From: Dyella sp. GSA-30
GTDB taxonomy: Bacteria; Pseudomonadota; Gammaproteobacteria; Xanthomonadales; Rhodanobacteraceae
Direction: 5' to 3'
Assembly (NCBI RefSeq): GCF_027924605.1
Contig: NZ_AP027042.1
Coordinates: 1,465,524 to 1,529,523, forward strand
DNA length: 64,000 bases
Numbering within the stretch: position 1 is the stretch's first letter; the number at the start of each line of letters is the position of its first letter. The translations under genes were made by a program, and so were the position numbers. The notes beneath the pieces are model-generated. The model saw only the letters and a program-made list of their open reading frames with translations. It was not told where the DNA came from and searched no databases. Below, piece after piece: positions 52,264-61,675 of the stretch.

Positions 52264-53160
52264 TCAAGTTTGCGTGAGAGACGTCGCTGTCGCACGAATC
52301 TGCGACCACACCAGCTCCGCCACCGGTGACAGCGAGCGATGACGCCGACGTATCAGCGTGATGGCACGGCGTGCCACCGGGGTAAGCGGCAGCGCTACCA
52401 GCGAAGGCGGCAACTGCGTGGTGGAAAGGCTAGGCGTGATCGTGATGCCAAGGCCTGCATCGACCATGCTGAATGCCGTTTGCGTGTGACCGGTTTGCTG
52501 CACCACCTGGGCATCGACGGCGTACTGGCCCAGATGACGATCGATCAGGCGACGACTGCCCGATGCGTAGTCGAGCAGAACCAATGGCTGACCCTTGAGT
52601 TTTTTCCACGACACTTGCGCACGCGTCGCAAGAACATGGTCACGGCGACATACCAGTACGAAGGCGTCATGCATGATGATTTCGCTATCGAATGCCTCTG
52701 TATCGGCCGGTTCGACGGTGACGCCGAAATCCACTTCGCCGCCACGGACGCTTTCCAGCACGAGGGCCTGCACCTGGTCATGCAGTTGCACGGTGAGCTC
52801 GGGATAGCGTTGCGCACAGGCGGCGATACACGCTGGCATCAGGTTGGCCGACAAGGTCGGGACGGATGCAACGCGTACCTTGCCGTGCCGGCGTTCGCTT
52901 TCCGAGTGGACATGGGCGAGTACGCCTTCGAGCTCGTCCAGTACGCGCTCGATCGCGCTGTGCAGATAGCGTCCCGCTTCGGTCGGTACGACCTCGCGCG
53001 TATTGCGGTCGAAGAGCTTTACCTCGAGCTCGCTTTCGAGCTCGGCGATATGACGGCTGACAGCCGGCTGGGTCAGGTGCAGGCTGTCGGCGGCACGACG
53101 GAAATGCCGCAGTTTGGCGACTGCCAGAAAGGCCCTGAGCTGGCGCAGACTGATATTCAT
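52264..53160 (-). CDS. LysR family transcriptional regulator
   Basis: This 298-residue LysR regulator has the N-terminal winged helix-turn-helix (LRQLRAFLAVAKLRHFRRAADSLHLTQPAVSRHIAELE) and a two-lobed effector domain with PTLSANLMPACIAACAQRYPELTVQLHD. It is divergent from the SLC10-type transporter gene, so it probably controls that gene and itself. A dyad TATC-N9-GATA lies in the 88-nt gap. The effector is unknown. Confidence 0.93.
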   Translation of the reverse strand: MNISLRQLRAFLAVAKLRHFRRAADSLHLTQPAVSRHIAELESELEVKLFDRNTREVVPTEAGRYLHSAIERVLDELEGVLAHVHSESERRHGKVRVASVPTLSANLMPACIAACAQRYPELTVQLHDQVQALVLESVRGGEVDFGVTVEPADTEAFDSEIIMHDAFVLVCRRDHVLATRAQVSWKKLKGQPLVLLDYASGSRRLIDRHLGQYAVDAQVVQQTGHTQTAFSMVDAGLGITITPSLSTTQLPPSLVALPLTPVARRAITLIRRRHRSLSPVAELVWSQIRATATSLTQT

Positions 53161-53170
53161 ACCAAAAGTG

Positions 53171-53187
53171 TATCAATAAATAAGATA
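53171..53187. promoter_or_regulatory. LysR-type T-N11-A dyad in divergent intergenic region
   Basis: TATC and GATA, perfectly inverted, flank a 9-nt AT-rich centre (TATCAATAAATAAGATA). This fits the T-N11-A box of LysR regulators, and it lies 10 nt from the LysR start and about 60 nt from the transporter start. AT content here is far above the surroundings. Confidence 0.5.
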
Positions 53188-53248
53188 AAACGATTTGAAT
53201 TATCAGTCGTAAGCGGCTGCAATAGGCCATCCACCGGGCCATTACGCC

Positions 53249-54241
53249 ATGAACTTGCGCCGCTTCCTCCCTGATCGCTTTACCTGTTGCCTAGTACTGA
53301 CAGTGCTCCTGGCCAGCTTTCTGCCGTGTCGCGGCGGTACGGCGCAGGTGTTCGGATGGCTGACCGACGCCGCCATCGCGCTGCTGTTCTTCCTGCATGG
53401 CGCCAAGCTGTCACGCGAGGCGGTCATCGCCGGCATGACCCATTGGCGGTTGCATCTGACCGTGCTGGGCAGCACCTTCGTGCTGTTTCCGCTCCTGGGA
53501 CTGCTGCTCAAGCCGTTGCTGGCGCCGTTGGTGACGCCCAGTCTTTATCTTGGCGTGTTGTTCCTGTGCACCCTGCCGTCGACGGTGCAATCGTCGATTG
53601 CCTTCACCTCGATGGCCCGCGGGAATATTCCGGCGGCGATCTGCGCGGCATCGGCATCGAGCCTGTTGGGTATTGTGATCACGCCGCTGCTGGTCGGGTT
53701 GATCCTGCAGTCGCATGGCCAGGGCGCGATGACCTGGGATGCGGTGGGTGAGATCGTCCTGCAGTTGCTGGTGCCCTTTGTGGCCGGTCAGGTGGCGCAG
53801 CGCTGGATTGGCGACTGGGTGGGCCGGCATCGTGCCATGCTCGGCTTTGTCGACCAAGGCTCGATTCTGCTGGTGGTCTATACCGCCTTCAGTGCCGCCG
53901 TGTTGCAGGGGCTATGGAAACAGACGCCGCTGCCGGTACTTGGTGGCCTGGTGATCGTCGATGCCGTGCTGCTGGCGGCCGCCTTGTTGATTACCCGCTA
54001 TGGCTCACGTGCGATGGGCTTCGATCGCGAGGATGAAATCACTATCGTGTTCTGCGGTTCGAAGAAAAGCCTGGCCAGCGGCGTGCCGATGGCCAAGGTG
54101 TTGTTTGCGAGCCAGCCGTTGGGAGCGATCGTGCTGCCATTGATGCTGTTTCATCAGGTGCAGTTGATGACGTGTGCGGTGTTGGCGCGTCGGTATGCGC
54201 AACGGCAGCAGGGGAACGCGAAGGTTGCGTTGCAGGATTGA
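53249..54241 (+). CDS. SLC10-type (bile acid:sodium symporter family) transporter
   Basis: This 330-residue membrane protein of the YfeH/SLC10A7-like family has about ten membrane helices. It begins MNLRRFLPDRFTCCLVLTVLLASFLP and has IALLFFLHGAKLSREAVIAGMTHWRLH and LCTLPSTVQSSIAFTSMARGNIPAAICAASASSLLGI, the typical crossover motif. The C-terminal part contains VFCGSKKSLASGVPMAKVLF. The family name comes from bile acid transport, but bacterial substrates are mostly unknown. It is likely regulated by the divergent LysR protein. Confidence 0.9.
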   Translation: MNLRRFLPDRFTCCLVLTVLLASFLPCRGGTAQVFGWLTDAAIALLFFLHGAKLSREAVIAGMTHWRLHLTVLGSTFVLFPLLGLLLKPLLAPLVTPSLYLGVLFLCTLPSTVQSSIAFTSMARGNIPAAICAASASSLLGIVITPLLVGLILQSHGQGAMTWDAVGEIVLQLLVPFVAGQVAQRWIGDWVGRHRAMLGFVDQGSILLVVYTAFSAAVLQGLWKQTPLPVLGGLVIVDAVLLAAALLITRYGSRAMGFDREDEITIVFCGSKKSLASGVPMAKVLFASQPLGAIVLPLMLFHQVQLMTCAVLARRYAQRQQGNAKVALQD

Positions 54242-54253
54242 AGTCTAGAGCTT

Positions 54254-54384
54254 CCCCCTCACCCCAACCCTCTCCCCCGGCAGAGCCAGGGGAGAGGGAG
54301 CAAAAGCGCGCAGTGTTGAAAGCTTGCCTCAATGTGCTCCCTCTCCCCTGGCTTTGCCGGGGGAGAGGGCTGGGGTGAGGGGGC
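54254..54384. repeat. Inverted pair of CCCTCTCCCC-type REP repeats
   Basis: Arm 1 (54254-54300) and arm 2 (about 54338-54384) are reverse complements of about 46 bp with few mismatches, separated by about 37 nt. It is nearly identical to the element at 31459, including parts of the centre. It sits between the convergent transporter and hydrolase genes. Confidence 0.8.
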
Positions 54385-54402
54385 GGGGTGCTCGCGAGAG
54401 CA

Positions 54403-55470
54403 TCACGGACAAAGCGTTTCCACGCTAGCCGCCGCATACGGCGTCCCATCCGGCCACACGCCTAGATACCGCTGTGCCGCCGTGCCATTGCCAAATACCG
54501 CATCCGGCAGACTCCGTTCGGGAAGGCTGTCGACCATCGCATCGATGACTTTCCAGTAGCCGTAGAAATCCAGCTGGTTGAGCGACGCCGACGGTTCGAA
54601 GCCGTCGCGTGCAGGAATCTGCGTCGGGATGTCATTGCGCTTCAGGGCAAAGTCGTAGCGCGAATCCGGCGCGCCGGGCGAGCCGTGCGCAGCATGCACC
54701 GTCTTGCCGGCATGCTCGTCGCTGGGCAGCACCATCAGGACACGGCGGTCGGCGCGAATCTGGCATAGCCGCGCGGCGAGCTTGCGCGCCGTGGGCAGGC
54801 CGATCGAGGTATCCGCCGAGCCGGTGAGAATCGCTACCGGCAAATCGGCAGGCAGTTTCTCTACCTCGCCGATAATGCTGCGGGCATCGTCGCCGTGCGC
54901 CACGTGATACGCATCGCCCGGTGCTTCGAGCACCAGTGCACGGGGCGCGGGCAACGCGTAGCGCACGGGATCCAGCGCCAGGTTCAGCGAGATCGCCGCG
55001 CCCATCGAGTAACCCACATACAGCACGCGCTGCGGATCCGGCCGCAAGCTGCGTTGCCGTTCAAGCGCATCGATGCCGCGACGATCGGCCTGGGCTGCGT
55101 TCTGCGTGACCACCTGTGGCGAGGTATCGGCCGAAAGCTGATACACCGGATAGATCACCACTTGTCCGCTGCGTGCGAGGTGATCGATCAAGGCGCCGAA
55201 GTTCAGCGGATTCATGCCCTGCCAGCCATGATGCAGCAGCACCAGCGGAACCTTGCCATGCAACGCGGGTTGCGTCGGCACGAATACGTAGACCCGCTCG
55301 GCACCATTACCCACGGTCAGCACGTCGACTGCGGCATGGTGCTGCCGCGCCAGCAGGGCTTGCGGGCCAAAACGTGCTTCCAGATCGTCGTTGGCGTGCA
55401 GGGGCGTAGACGACAAGAGCGCTGCCAGCGCCGAAGCACAAAGCACCTTGTATAGGGTATGGCGGATCAT
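54403..55470 (-). CDS. Exported alpha/beta hydrolase, third gene of the acylation operon
   Basis: This 355-residue alpha/beta hydrolase has a signal peptide (VLCASALAALLSSTPLHA). The oxyanion region is LVLLHHGWQGMNP and the nucleophile elbow VLYVGYSMGAAISLNLAL (Ser in GYSMG). A late His lies around HAGKTVHAAHG. It overlaps the SGNH gene by 4 nt (ATGA), so it belongs to the three-gene operon. A role in deacylation or acyl editing of a surface glycan is possible but not shown. Confidence 0.85.
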   Translation of the reverse strand: MIRHTLYKVLCASALAALLSSTPLHANDDLEARFGPQALLARQHHAAVDVLTVGNGAERVYVFVPTQPALHGKVPLVLLHHGWQGMNPLNFGALIDHLARSGQVVIYPVYQLSADTSPQVVTQNAAQADRRGIDALERQRSLRPDPQRVLYVGYSMGAAISLNLALDPVRYALPAPRALVLEAPGDAYHVAHGDDARSIIGEVEKLPADLPVAILTGSADTSIGLPTARKLAARLCQIRADRRVLMVLPSDEHAGKTVHAAHGSPGAPDSRYDFALKRNDIPTQIPARDGFEPSASLNQLDFYGYWKVIDAMVDSLPERSLPDAVFGNGTAAQRYLGVWPDGTPYAAASVETLCP

Positions 55471-56654
55471 AGTGATACGTGGACCTCTGCCATGGCGGTA
55501 GGAGCGGCCGCCGCCGGCGCGGGAGCCGGCGGATCGAGCCATGCCAGCAACGGTGGTGCAAGCAAGCCGGCGCCGTCTTCGGACAGATGAATGCCATCGC
55601 CGGCACGCAAACGTATGCTGCTGCCATCGGCGCGTTGCGCGTACTCGCGAAACTGGCCTTGCGGATCGGCGATCAGCGTCCCCGCATTCCACCAGGTCAC
55701 GTGCTCGCGCTGGCTGACCGTGTCATAGGCAAGCCGGTTGATCAGGCTCATGCGCGCATCGTATTTGGCGATGCGCATCGGCGGGAGCCCGATCCAGATG
55801 ACCTGCGCGCCGTCCTTGGTCAGCAGGTCGACGAAATGATTCAAGCGATCGCGATACGCAGCGATCCAGGCCTCGCTGCCGAACTCCAGCACCTTGCCGT
55901 CCTGTACAAAGCTCTGCCCGTCGTTGGCACCGATCGCGACGATGATGGCGTCGGGTTTGCCGTCGCCGAGCATCTGCGGATATTGCTGCATCCAGTCGAA
56001 CGTGTCGGGACGGCTAAGGCCCGTGCCGGCGCGGAATGCGCGTATGGCGCGCAGCTCCTTATGGCGGGCGATGCCGCGCAACAGGTTATCGCTCAAACCC
56101 ACTGCCATCATCGAATCGCCAACCAGGGCCACGGTGCGTGTCTGGCCGGACGGAACGGGAGGAAGCGCGTCCAGGGTGGCGGCAGCCGGCAAGCTGGTGG
56201 CGATTGTTGTGGGCGCACCATCGTGCTGGCTGGTGGTTTTGGCGACGATCGGCGCAGACCATCCCGTCAGCAACGGCGGCTGCACCGTTGGCCGTCCAAG
56301 CATCCATAGATTCGAAACCAGAGCGCTGTCGTGCGCGACCGGCGCATCGCAACGCGCGGGTGTCGGGCTGTCCGCGATGAGCTTGGGTGTCGTGGCGGTA
56401 GGCTCGTTGCGTTGCAGTCGCGCTAGACCGGCCAACATGCGGGTGCGCAGCTCGCCGATACCCCATGAGCGTAGCCGTTCGCTCAGTGCGGCTGTCGTAG
56501 GTTGCGCAACGCTGCGCAAGGGGCCGATATCGAGCCGTTCCGCCCAGGTTGCCAGGCCGCCCGATTCAAGCAGGACAACGAACGCGACAAAGCTTGCCAG
56601 CAGCCAGGCCAGGCTGCGTGTCGAATCGACCGAAGGAGTGCGTGATGTCGACAT
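55467..56654 (-). CDS. SGNH/DUF459 family acyltransferase or esterase
   Basis: This 395-residue protein is membrane-anchored by its N-terminus (LAWLLASFVAFVVLLESGGL). Its C-terminal SGNH-hydrolase domain of DUF459 type has the block I nucleophile VALVGDSMMAVGLS, block III AIIVAIGANDGQSF and block V DGIHLSEDGAGLL. Partner SGNH proteins of MBOAT acyltransferases (as AlgX/AlgJ for AlgI) move acetyl groups to exported polysaccharides. Its start is 3 nt from the MBOAT stop, and it overlaps the downstream hydrolase gene. It should act in the periplasm. Confidence 0.87.
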   Translation of the reverse strand: MSTSRTPSVDSTRSLAWLLASFVAFVVLLESGGLATWAERLDIGPLRSVAQPTTAALSERLRSWGIGELRTRMLAGLARLQRNEPTATTPKLIADSPTPARCDAPVAHDSALVSNLWMLGRPTVQPPLLTGWSAPIVAKTTSQHDGAPTTIATSLPAAATLDALPPVPSGQTRTVALVGDSMMAVGLSDNLLRGIARHKELRAIRAFRAGTGLSRPDTFDWMQQYPQMLGDGKPDAIIVAIGANDGQSFVQDGKVLEFGSEAWIAAYRDRLNHFVDLLTKDGAQVIWIGLPPMRIAKYDARMSLINRLAYDTVSQREHVTWWNAGTLIADPQGQFREYAQRADGSSIRLRAGDGIHLSEDGAGLLAPPLLAWLDPPAPAPAAAAPTAMAEVHVSL

Positions 56655-56657
56655 GGC

Positions 56658-58073
56658 TCAGAACTGGAAATAGATAAAAGGAGCCACGCCGCTGGGCCCG
56701 AGCACTTCGATGGCAAAGATCGACACCGCCAGCGCCGCGCCACGGGCCGGTGCCGCCCAGCGTGCGAGTTCGTTTTCCAAGGCATCGCCCCAGCGCGGCG
56801 GCACGTATTGCCCGGCCAGTCCCAACGCAATCAACAGGACGGTGCCAGTCTGGGCCAGGGTCAGCGGGCCGGCGACGGCGAAGCGGGCGAAAACGTCGCC
56901 GACCTGGTCCAGCGACGGTGCGCGGAAAAAGATCCATGCCGCGCAAACCGCATGAAACAGCAGCACGCGCGCGATCCAGCGCCAGGCGGTGGATGCGCGC
57001 AGGCGCGCATGCCACGATTGTGCGGCCCAGAGGCGATGCACGATCAGGTAGCCGCCATGGAGTGCGCCCCAGATGACGAACGTCCATGATGCGCCGTGCC
57101 ACAGGCCGCCCAGCAGCATGGTGATCAGCAGATTGCGCGCGGTGAACCAGTTGCCGCCGCGCGAACCGCCCAGGGGGATATAGAGATAGTCGCGCAACCA
57201 GCTCGACAACGAGATATGCCAGCGACGCCAGAAGTCCTGCGGGTCGGTGGCGGTATAGGGGCGGTCGAAGTTGTCCGGGAAGCGATAACCGAACAGCAGC
57301 GCGCAGCCGATGGCGATATCCGTATAGCCGGAAAAGTCGCAGTAGATCTGGACGGCATAGCCATACACCGCCAGCAGCATGTCGGGGCCCGACAACGACT
57401 GGGGCGCGGCGAACGCCGGGTCGACCAGGTTGACCGCCAGCTGGTTGGAGATGATCACCTTCTTGAACAGGCCGGCCACGATCAGCATCAGGCCCCGATT
57501 GACGTGCACCGCCTGCGGGTCGCGCGGCGTCGCCAGTTGGGGCATGAAGTCCGAGGCACGCAGGATCGGCCCGGCGATCAGCTGCGGAAAGAACGCGACA
57601 TAGAGCAATGCATCGGGCAGGTTCACCGCCTGCTTGAGCTTGCCGCGATAGACGTCGCCGAGCAGCGAAATCGCGTGGAAGACGAAGAACGAAATACCCA
57701 GCGGCAACATCGGACCGTCGAGCGACAACGCCGGCGGTTTGCCGACCAGCGCCCATAGATCCAGCAGGTTCTGCAGCAGGAAACCGGTGTACTTGTAGTA
57801 GACCAGGGCGCTCAGGCAAACCACCACGCCGCCGATCAACCAGCGCTTGCGCTTCTTGGCGTCTTCAGTCTGCTGGATGCGCTGCGCCACCAGGCCGGCA
57901 ACGAGAGAGATACCGAACAGCAGGGGTACGTATGCCCAGTTCCAGCAGCCGTAGAACACGTAGCTGGCGAGCAACAGAAAATGCTTGTGCCAGGCCGGTC
58001 GTCGGACCAGAGCCCAAGCAACGGCGAGCGTAAACAGAAAGAAGGCGGCGAATTCGACCGTCGGAAATAGCAT
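56658..58073 (-). CDS. MBOAT family O-acyltransferase (AlgI-like)
   Basis: This 471-residue multi-spanning inner-membrane protein of the MBOAT family is closest in pattern to AlgI/PatA, which pass acetyl groups across the membrane for polysaccharide or peptidoglycan acetylation. Motifs are FFPQLIAGPILR, DFSGYTDIAIGCALLFGYRFPDNFDRPY and FWRRWHISLSSWLRDYLYIPLGGSRGG. The catalytic His is in LLGGLWHGASWTFVIWGALHG. The frame is open for 51 codons upstream, but the ATG giving MLFPTVEFAAFFLF is the family start. It is first in an operon with the SGNH and hydrolase genes. Confidence 0.92.
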   Translation of the reverse strand: MLFPTVEFAAFFLFTLAVAWALVRRPAWHKHFLLLASYVFYGCWNWAYVPLLFGISLVAGLVAQRIQQTEDAKKRKRWLIGGVVVCLSALVYYKYTGFLLQNLLDLWALVGKPPALSLDGPMLPLGISFFVFHAISLLGDVYRGKLKQAVNLPDALLYVAFFPQLIAGPILRASDFMPQLATPRDPQAVHVNRGLMLIVAGLFKKVIISNQLAVNLVDPAFAAPQSLSGPDMLLAVYGYAVQIYCDFSGYTDIAIGCALLFGYRFPDNFDRPYTATDPQDFWRRWHISLSSWLRDYLYIPLGGSRGGNWFTARNLLITMLLGGLWHGASWTFVIWGALHGGYLIVHRLWAAQSWHARLRASTAWRWIARVLLFHAVCAAWIFFRAPSLDQVGDVFARFAVAGPLTLAQTGTVLLIALGLAGQYVPPRWGDALENELARWAAPARGAALAVSIFAIEVLGPSGVAPFIYFQF

Positions 58074-58349
58074 CGCCTTCAACCCTCCGCGTGGGCGGTG
58101 GGGTGGGGCGGTATCGGGTACGTCCAGTCGTGCAGTGCAGGGAAAATCCGTTCCATGCGAGGCTTCCGGCCTTTTCGATTGTGAAGTGTTTGTGGAGGGC
58201 GTGCGCAGTGTAGCGACGTCGCCCACAAGACATCAGCAATTTTTTTACGCCGAAGCCGGGTTTTTTAGCGATGCCCGATTTTTGCCTCAATTCGGGCCGA
58301 CCGCCGCCCATGGCCCAGGGTTTTACCGTGCTCTAAAGCTTTTCCTGCT

Positions 58350-58457
58350 TGTCATCCCGGCGAAGGCCGGGACCCATTCCTCAGGGTGCATGCTCGCCAA
58401 ATGCTTTCTGACAAGCGAAGACTGAGGAATGGGTCCCGGCCTTCGCCGGGACGACGA
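58350..58457. repeat. REPIN-like inverted pair of GTCATCCCGGCGAAGG repeats
   Basis: GTCATCCCGGCGAAGGCCGG begins at 58351 and is inverted at about 58430-58457 (GGTCCCGGCCTTCGCCGGGA then CGAC). It flanks a 40-nt centre, with the additional inverted CCCATTCCTCAG/CTGAGGAATGGG. It is of the same family as the elements at 29002, 42475 and 63308. It lies just downstream of purH. The rest of the gap 58074-58463 shows only AT-rich T-tracts and no gene. Confidence 0.8.
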
Positions 58458-58463
58458 TGTAGC

Positions 58464-60074
58464 TCAGTGGCGGAAGTGGCGCATGCCGGTAAACACCATC
58501 GCCATGTCGTTCTCGTCGGCCGCGGCGATGACTTCCGCGTCGCGCATCGAGCCGCCCGGCTGGATCACCGCGCGGATGCCCGCAGCGGCGGCGGCATCAA
58601 TACCGTCGCGGAAGGGGAAGAACGCATCGGAGGCCATGACGGAGCCGGCGACTTCCAGCTTCTCATCGGCGGCCTTGATGCCGGCGATGCGGGCGCTGTA
58701 GACGCGGCTCATCTGGCCGGCGCCGATGCCGATGGTCTGGCGGTCGCGGGCGTAGACGATGGCGTTGCTCTTGACGTACTTGGCCACCTTCCAGGCAAAG
58801 ATCAGGTCGTTGATCTCGGCCTCGGTCGGCGCGCGGCGGGTGACGATCTTGAGATCGTCCGGGCCGACCATGCCGCGGTCGGCGGTCTGGATCAGCAGAC
58901 CCGAGCCGACACGGCGTACATCGTTGCCAGGGTGCGCGTTGTACAGGTCGCCATCGGCCGGTAGCGGGATTTCCAGCACGCGGACGTTGGCCTTCTTGGC
59001 GAACGCCTTCAGCGCGTCGTCGGCATAGCCGGGGGCCAGCACCACTTCGACGAACTGACGCTCCACGATCGCGCGCGCGGTGGCGCCGTCCACATTGCGG
59101 TTGAAGGCGATGATGCCGCCGAAGGCGGAGGTGGGATCGGTCTGGTAGGCGCGGTCATAGGCCTGGGCGATGCCCTCGACATTCACCGCCACACCACAGG
59201 GGTTGGCATGCTTGACGATCACGCAAGCCGGTTTCTTGAAACTGCGCACGCATTCCCACGCGGCATCGGAATCGGCGATGTTGTTGAACGACAGTTCCTT
59301 GCCTTGCAGCTGGCGGAACGTGGCAAGCGTGCCGGGCGCCGGATACAGGTCGCGATAGAACGCTGCCTGCTGGTGCGGGTTTTCGCCGTAGCGCAGATCC
59401 ATCAGCTTGACGAAGCGGCCGTTGGCTTGCGCGGGGAAGGTATCGTGCCCGGTGACAGCATCTTGCGTATCGTTGAGCTGAACACCGGAAAGATAGTCGC
59501 TGATTGCGGCGTCGTAGTTCGATACGCGATTGAACGCGGCCACCGACAGCTTAAAGCGCGTTGCCCGGCTCAGACCGCCGTGCTGTTCGATTTCGGCCAG
59601 CGCATCATCGTATTGGTCGGGCGAGGTGAGTACGCCGACATCGTTCCAGTTTTTCGCCGCCGAGCGCAGCATCGCCGGGCCGCCGATATCGATGTTCTCG
59701 ATCGCCTCGTCCAGCGTGCAATCGGCGCGCGCCACGGTCCGTTCGAACGGATAGAGATTGAGCACCAGCAGGTCGATTGGCGCGATGCCGAGTTCGGTCA
59801 TGACCTGGTCGTCGGTGCCGCGGCGGCCAAGCAGCCCGCCATGCACTTTCGGATGCAGCGTTTTTACGCGGCCATCCATGATTTCCGGAAAGCCGGTGAC
59901 ATTGCTGACGTCCTTGACCGCAATGCCCGCCTCGCGCAGTGCCTTGGCACTGCCACCGGTGGAGAGCAGCTCGACGCCTGCTGCAGCGAGGCGCTTACCC
60001 AGCGCGATCAGTCCAGTCTTGTCCGACACGCTGAGCAGCGCGCTGCGGATGGGCGTGATGGCGGGGTGGGACAT
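58464..60074 (-). CDS. purH: Bifunctional AICAR transformylase/IMP cyclohydrolase
   Basis: PurH catalyses the last two steps of purine synthesis: formylation of AICAR with 10-formyl-THF and closure to IMP. The 536 residues have an N-terminal MGS-like cyclohydrolase domain ([63 protein letters not shown]). A C-terminal transformylase domain follows ([55 protein letters not shown]). Length and motifs are normal. It lies downstream of fis with an 80-nt gap. Confidence 0.98.
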   Translation of the reverse strand: MSHPAITPIRSALLSVSDKTGLIALGKRLAAAGVELLSTGGSAKALREAGIAVKDVSNVTGFPEIMDGRVKTLHPKVHGGLLGRRGTDDQVMTELGIAPIDLLVLNLYPFERTVARADCTLDEAIENIDIGGPAMLRSAAKNWNDVGVLTSPDQYDDALAEIEQHGGLSRATRFKLSVAAFNRVSNYDAAISDYLSGVQLNDTQDAVTGHDTFPAQANGRFVKLMDLRYGENPHQQAAFYRDLYPAPGTLATFRQLQGKELSFNNIADSDAAWECVRSFKKPACVIVKHANPCGVAVNVEGIAQAYDRAYQTDPTSAFGGIIAFNRNVDGATARAIVERQFVEVVLAPGYADDALKAFAKKANVRVLEIPLPADGDLYNAHPGNDVRRVGSGLLIQTADRGMVGPDDLKIVTRRAPTEAEINDLIFAWKVAKYVKSNAIVYARDRQTIGIGAGQMSRVYSARIAGIKAADEKLEVAGSVMASDAFFPFRDGIDAAAAAGIRAVIQPGGSMRDAEVIAAADENDMAMVFTGMRHFRH

Positions 60075-60154
60075 GGCGGCTTCCTGGAATACGAAAGCCA
60101 GCGATTATAGCCCGCGGGGGGCGAAGGCGGCGCTAGCGCGCCGGCCTGGATGTC

Positions 60155-60436
60155 TTACAGCAGCCCGTGTTGGGCCAGCTTCTTGCGCAAGGTGGCGCGA
60201 TTGATGCCCAGCACCGCGGCAGCGCGGCTCTGGTTGCCGTCGTGGAATGCCAATACTTCGCGCAGCAGGGGGCCTTCGACTTCGCGGATCACCAATGCGT
60301 GCAGACCCTCGTCGCACTCGGTATCACCGATGTCCGCGAGATAACGGCGAACGGTGCGGCTGACGCACTCGCTCAGCGCGCTCTGCGACGAGGACTCCTT
60401 TACGGCCTCAGTAGCAGGCAATCGGACCACGTTCAA
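60155..60436 (-). CDS. fis: Fis family DNA-binding protein
   Basis: This Fis-like nucleoid-associated protein of about 93 residues bends DNA and controls rRNA and other promoters. The C-terminal helix-turn-helix GNQSRAAAVLGINRATLRKKLAQHGLL is nearly canonical, preceded by the dimer helices (SRTVRRYLADIGDTECDEGLHALVIREVEGPLLREVL). No ATG is available. TTG at 60436 has AGAGGG about 7 nt upstream, and TTG at 60442 is the longer choice. The 249 nt upstream hold no gene and probably contain the promoter. Confidence 0.93.
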   Translation of the reverse strand: MNVVRLPATEAVKESSSQSALSECVSRTVRRYLADIGDTECDEGLHALVIREVEGPLLREVLAFHDGNQSRAAAVLGINRATLRKKLAQHGLL

Positions 60437-60685
60437 TGGCAATCCCTCTCACATTCGCTATAGCGGCGGCTACTTAGGCTACCGCAGATGGTTATGGCAA
60501 ACACCGCGGGCGGCGGCTCGCATGGAACGCCGGTTGCAGCATGGGACGAAGGGACCGAGTGTACCTGCGACGGCGAAGAATTTTAAGAGCCCTGGGCCAT
60601 GTTGTGGACGGTTCGCGAGCTTATGCGATCGGCTTATGGACAAGCCGGTCACTGTCATGTACGGCGTCATTGGTGGTCGCGGGTC

Positions 60686-61474
60686 TCATTCGAAACCGAG
60701 TTCGAACGCCACCGCTTTGTCGCCCGGGTCTTCCACTTCCAGCACCAGCGCAGTGTTGGCGCCGGCCGGCAAGCCATGCTGCAAGGCATAGCTGTCCGCC
60801 AGGTATTCGGATGGCCGCAGGCGACGCATGGCGATGCGTTTGCCATTGACGTCGGACAATGTGACAGAAACCACGGGATACGGTTGCGCGAACGACGCAT
60901 CGTTGCGAACCGTTGCGCTGATCAGCAGTGCGCCGGGCACCGACGGGTGCGCTTGCACGTCACGTGCCAGCAGCTTCAATTGCTTCACGTCCTGCACCAG
61001 CGGCAGCTGGCAGCCGATCGCATCGCAACCCTGGCGCAGCCACGGGCCGACCATCGAGTCGGCGATCAGTTGATCGCGCAGCGCCCAGCCCAGCTGTGCC
61101 GCGAGCAGCAACAGCAAGAGGAGGATGATCACGACCCACGGCCAGCGACGTGGTCTTGGCTCATGCTGACGCGCAAACCGTGGCGTAAAATCGCTTGGCA
61201 GCAAGTCGTCGAAGGTCGTGCGCGCCGGTTCCGTCGCTGCCGGCGGCTCGGCCGCTCTCGGGCGATAGACCGCCAGTTCTAGATGCGGCGGTTCGATGCC
61301 CGCTTCGTTGACTGGCAGCTCGGTGAACGGCTCGGGCGGCAGCACATCCGCCAGCGTGGCGATGCTATCGAAGCCCTCGCCGCAATGTCCGCACATGACA
61401 AAGCCGTGCGCCTGCGCGAGCGTGCGCGCATCGAGCGAAAACACGGACATGCATTTGGGACATTGCGTGTACAT
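60686..61474 (-). CDS. Zinc-ribbon DUF3426 membrane protein
   Basis: This 262-residue protein has an N-terminal MJ0042-type zinc ribbon (MYTQCPKCMSVF and VMCGHCGEGF, two CxxC pairs). A Pro-rich linker follows, then one membrane segment (PWVVIILLLLLLLAAQLGWALRD, about residues 117-139) and a C-terminal DUF3426 domain (ISATVRNDASFAQPYPVVSVTLSD). Genes of this kind often sit in a block with prmA and fis in gammaproteobacteria, as here. The role is unknown. A REP pair lies upstream. Confidence 0.88.
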   Translation of the reverse strand: MYTQCPKCMSVFSLDARTLAQAHGFVMCGHCGEGFDSIATLADVLPPEPFTELPVNEAGIEPPHLELAVYRPRAAEPPAATEPARTTFDDLLPSDFTPRFARQHEPRPRRWPWVVIILLLLLLLAAQLGWALRDQLIADSMVGPWLRQGCDAIGCQLPLVQDVKQLKLLARDVQAHPSVPGALLISATVRNDASFAQPYPVVSVTLSDVNGKRIAMRRLRPSEYLADSYALQHGLPAGANTALVLEVEDPGDKAVAFELGFE

Positions 61475-61554
61475 GGGTCAAGAGTGGTCGAGCGGCGCGG
61501 ATGAGTAAAGAGGTTTGCGGTGGTGCTGTGACACTGTCTCGAAAAGCCACCTAT

Positions 61555-61650
61555 CTTGTAGGAGCGACTTCAGTCGCGACAAGCGTCGCGTCGGCCGTTG
61601 ACGCTTGGTCTTGCGTACAGGTTTATCGCGACTGAAGTCGCTCCTACAAG
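61555..61650. repeat. REP pair of the GTAGGAGCGACTTCAGTCGCGA family
   Basis: CTTGTAGGAGCGACTTCAGT at 61555 onward, with TCGCGA following, is inverted at 61626-61650 (TCGCGACTGAAGTCGCTCCTAC). The centre holds a second inverted GACGC pair. This is a third REP family, similar to the well-known Pseudomonas and Xanthomonas REP sequences. It lies between prmA and the DUF3426 gene. Confidence 0.8.
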
Positions 61651-61675
61651 CTAGGGAGGGTCGCGCAAGATGGGA

